Positions 63,562 through 64,000 of a DNA stretch of 64,000 nucleotides are shown piece by piece; within the stretch, counting starts at the first letter, position 1; the number at the start of each line of letters is the position of its first letter. The translations under genes were made by a program, and so were the position numbers. The DNA is taken from positions 1-64,000 of the forward strand of contig CAICTM010000176.1 in NCBI GenBank assembly GCA_903772945.1. The letters are read 5' to 3'. This DNA is from Seminavis robusta (Eukaryota; Bacillariophyta; Bacillariophyceae; Naviculales; Naviculaceae). Under the pieces are notes generated by a model that was given only the letters and a program-made list of their open reading frames with translations, had not been told where the DNA came from and did no database searches.

Positions 63562-64000
63562 ATGAACAATCCAGAGCCCATCCTCTTTGGACTGTTGGCT
63601 TCATATGCCACTCTGTTGTCCTCGGCAACTGTGGTGCTTGCCCTAGATGACCAGGAAGAAGAGCAGAAGCGAACAGAAATGGTGGAAGAAGCAGTGAAAG
63701 CAATTGGGTTCATTCGGTCCATCAAGAAGCGACTTGATAGAGAGGAAGCATCCAGTGAAGACGAGGGAGAGGACAAAGAAGGTGTACAACTACGCTCGTG
63801 CGAAGGAGAGCATTCTAGAGGATTATCTGAAAGAGAATGCTCTTTTTGAAAAGCAATTTTCGCGAGTGTTCAGAGTTACAAAGGGGGTTTTCGAACGTAT
63901 TCTGCAAGTTGCAAGCAACAACAATGAATACTTTCCACAGAAGACACTCCTCACTGGTGAACCTGGAATTTGCCCAGAAGCGAAGGTGATGATCGCTCTT
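63562..64000 (+). mobile_element. PIF/Harbinger-like transposase, frameshifted, cut by window end
   Basis: A first frame from the ATG at 63562 gives 95 codons: an N-terminal hydrophobic part, then a charged region (EEEQKRTEMVEEAVKAIGFI, REEASSEDEGEDKEG). From about 63785 the protein continues one frame over with YNYARAKESILEDYLKENAL, then FEKQFSRVFRVTKGVFERIL and PEAKVMIAL at the window edge. That block matches the region before the catalytic domain of PIF/Harbinger-type DDE transposases (a FRR-F-M---LF pattern and then K---AL). The one-base shift near 63780 has no room for an intron, so this copy is inactive or contains a sequencing error. The catalytic core would lie past 64000. Confidence 0.65.

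Overview
The window looks like nuclear DNA of a photosynthetic stramenopile, most likely a raphid pennate diatom; Seminavis robusta or a close relative is my guess, not a proof. The reasons are: sparse spliceosomal introns of about 80-106 nt with GT-AG ends; a small protein with the ASAFAP plastid-targeting motif seen in diatom and other secondary-plastid precursors; several LRR proteins of a diatom-style layout (disordered cytosolic part, one membrane segment, conserved pre-LRR block, LRRs); tandem U-box/Sel1 proteins; a class C (GABA-B-like) GPCR; FAS1 adhesion-type proteins; and intergenic DNA full of CTAG and GGTACC/ACCGGT palindromes. There are no operons, CRISPR arrays or bacterial signals, and I found no convincing tRNA or rRNA gene.

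Layout. 1-2.5 kb: no supported gene. 2.5-12.8 kb: one giant three-exon gene for a 3380-residue FAS1, Cys-rich, single-pass surface protein with a very acidic cytosolic tail. 14.2-16.2 kb: cytosolic tryptophanyl-tRNA synthetase. 16.5-19.9 kb: two tandem U-box/Sel1 genes separated by a MITE-like element and a 28-bp direct-repeat pair. 20.5-21.0 kb: plastid-targeted small protein. 22.1-24.1 kb: LRR receptor-like gene broken by three one-base shifts. 24.2-25.7 kb: GT90/CAP10 glycosyltransferase. 26.0-27.5 kb: secreted LRR protein. 27.7-28.4 kb: truncated haemoglobin. 29.4-30.5 kb: TLC-like multi-pass membrane protein. 31.3-31.7 kb: a second MITE-like element with a minisatellite core. 32.0-33.1 kb: aldo-keto reductase. 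33.7-36.1 kb: five-exon transmembrane LRR gene. 36.6-37.5 kb: gamma-glutamylcyclotransferase-like protein. 38.7-40.2 kb: Beclin 1/ATG6. 40.9-45.0 kb: 1336-residue protein joining ubiquitin-like segments, an SHWWG domain and LRRs. 45.4-48.4 kb: two tandem DEP-domain genes. 50.4-55.1 kb: large organelle-type helical-repeat (OPR/FASTK-like) protein. 55.6-57.0 kb: decayed MULE-like transposase. 57.4-60.3 kb: class C GPCR. 60.3-64.0 kb: repeat-rich, gene-poor DNA ending in a frameshifted PIF/Harbinger-like transposase cut by the window edge.

The genes are mostly single, independent eukaryotic genes. Their themes are cell-surface recognition and adhesion (FAS1, LRR, GPCR), protein turnover and autophagy (U-box, Beclin), translation (TrpRS) and organelle function. 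The strongest candidate for something poorly described is the UBL-SHWWG-LRR protein at 40.9-45.0 kb, whose layout resembles innate-immune receptors. The giant FAS1 protein, with a duplicated unknown module just outside its membrane segment, comes next.
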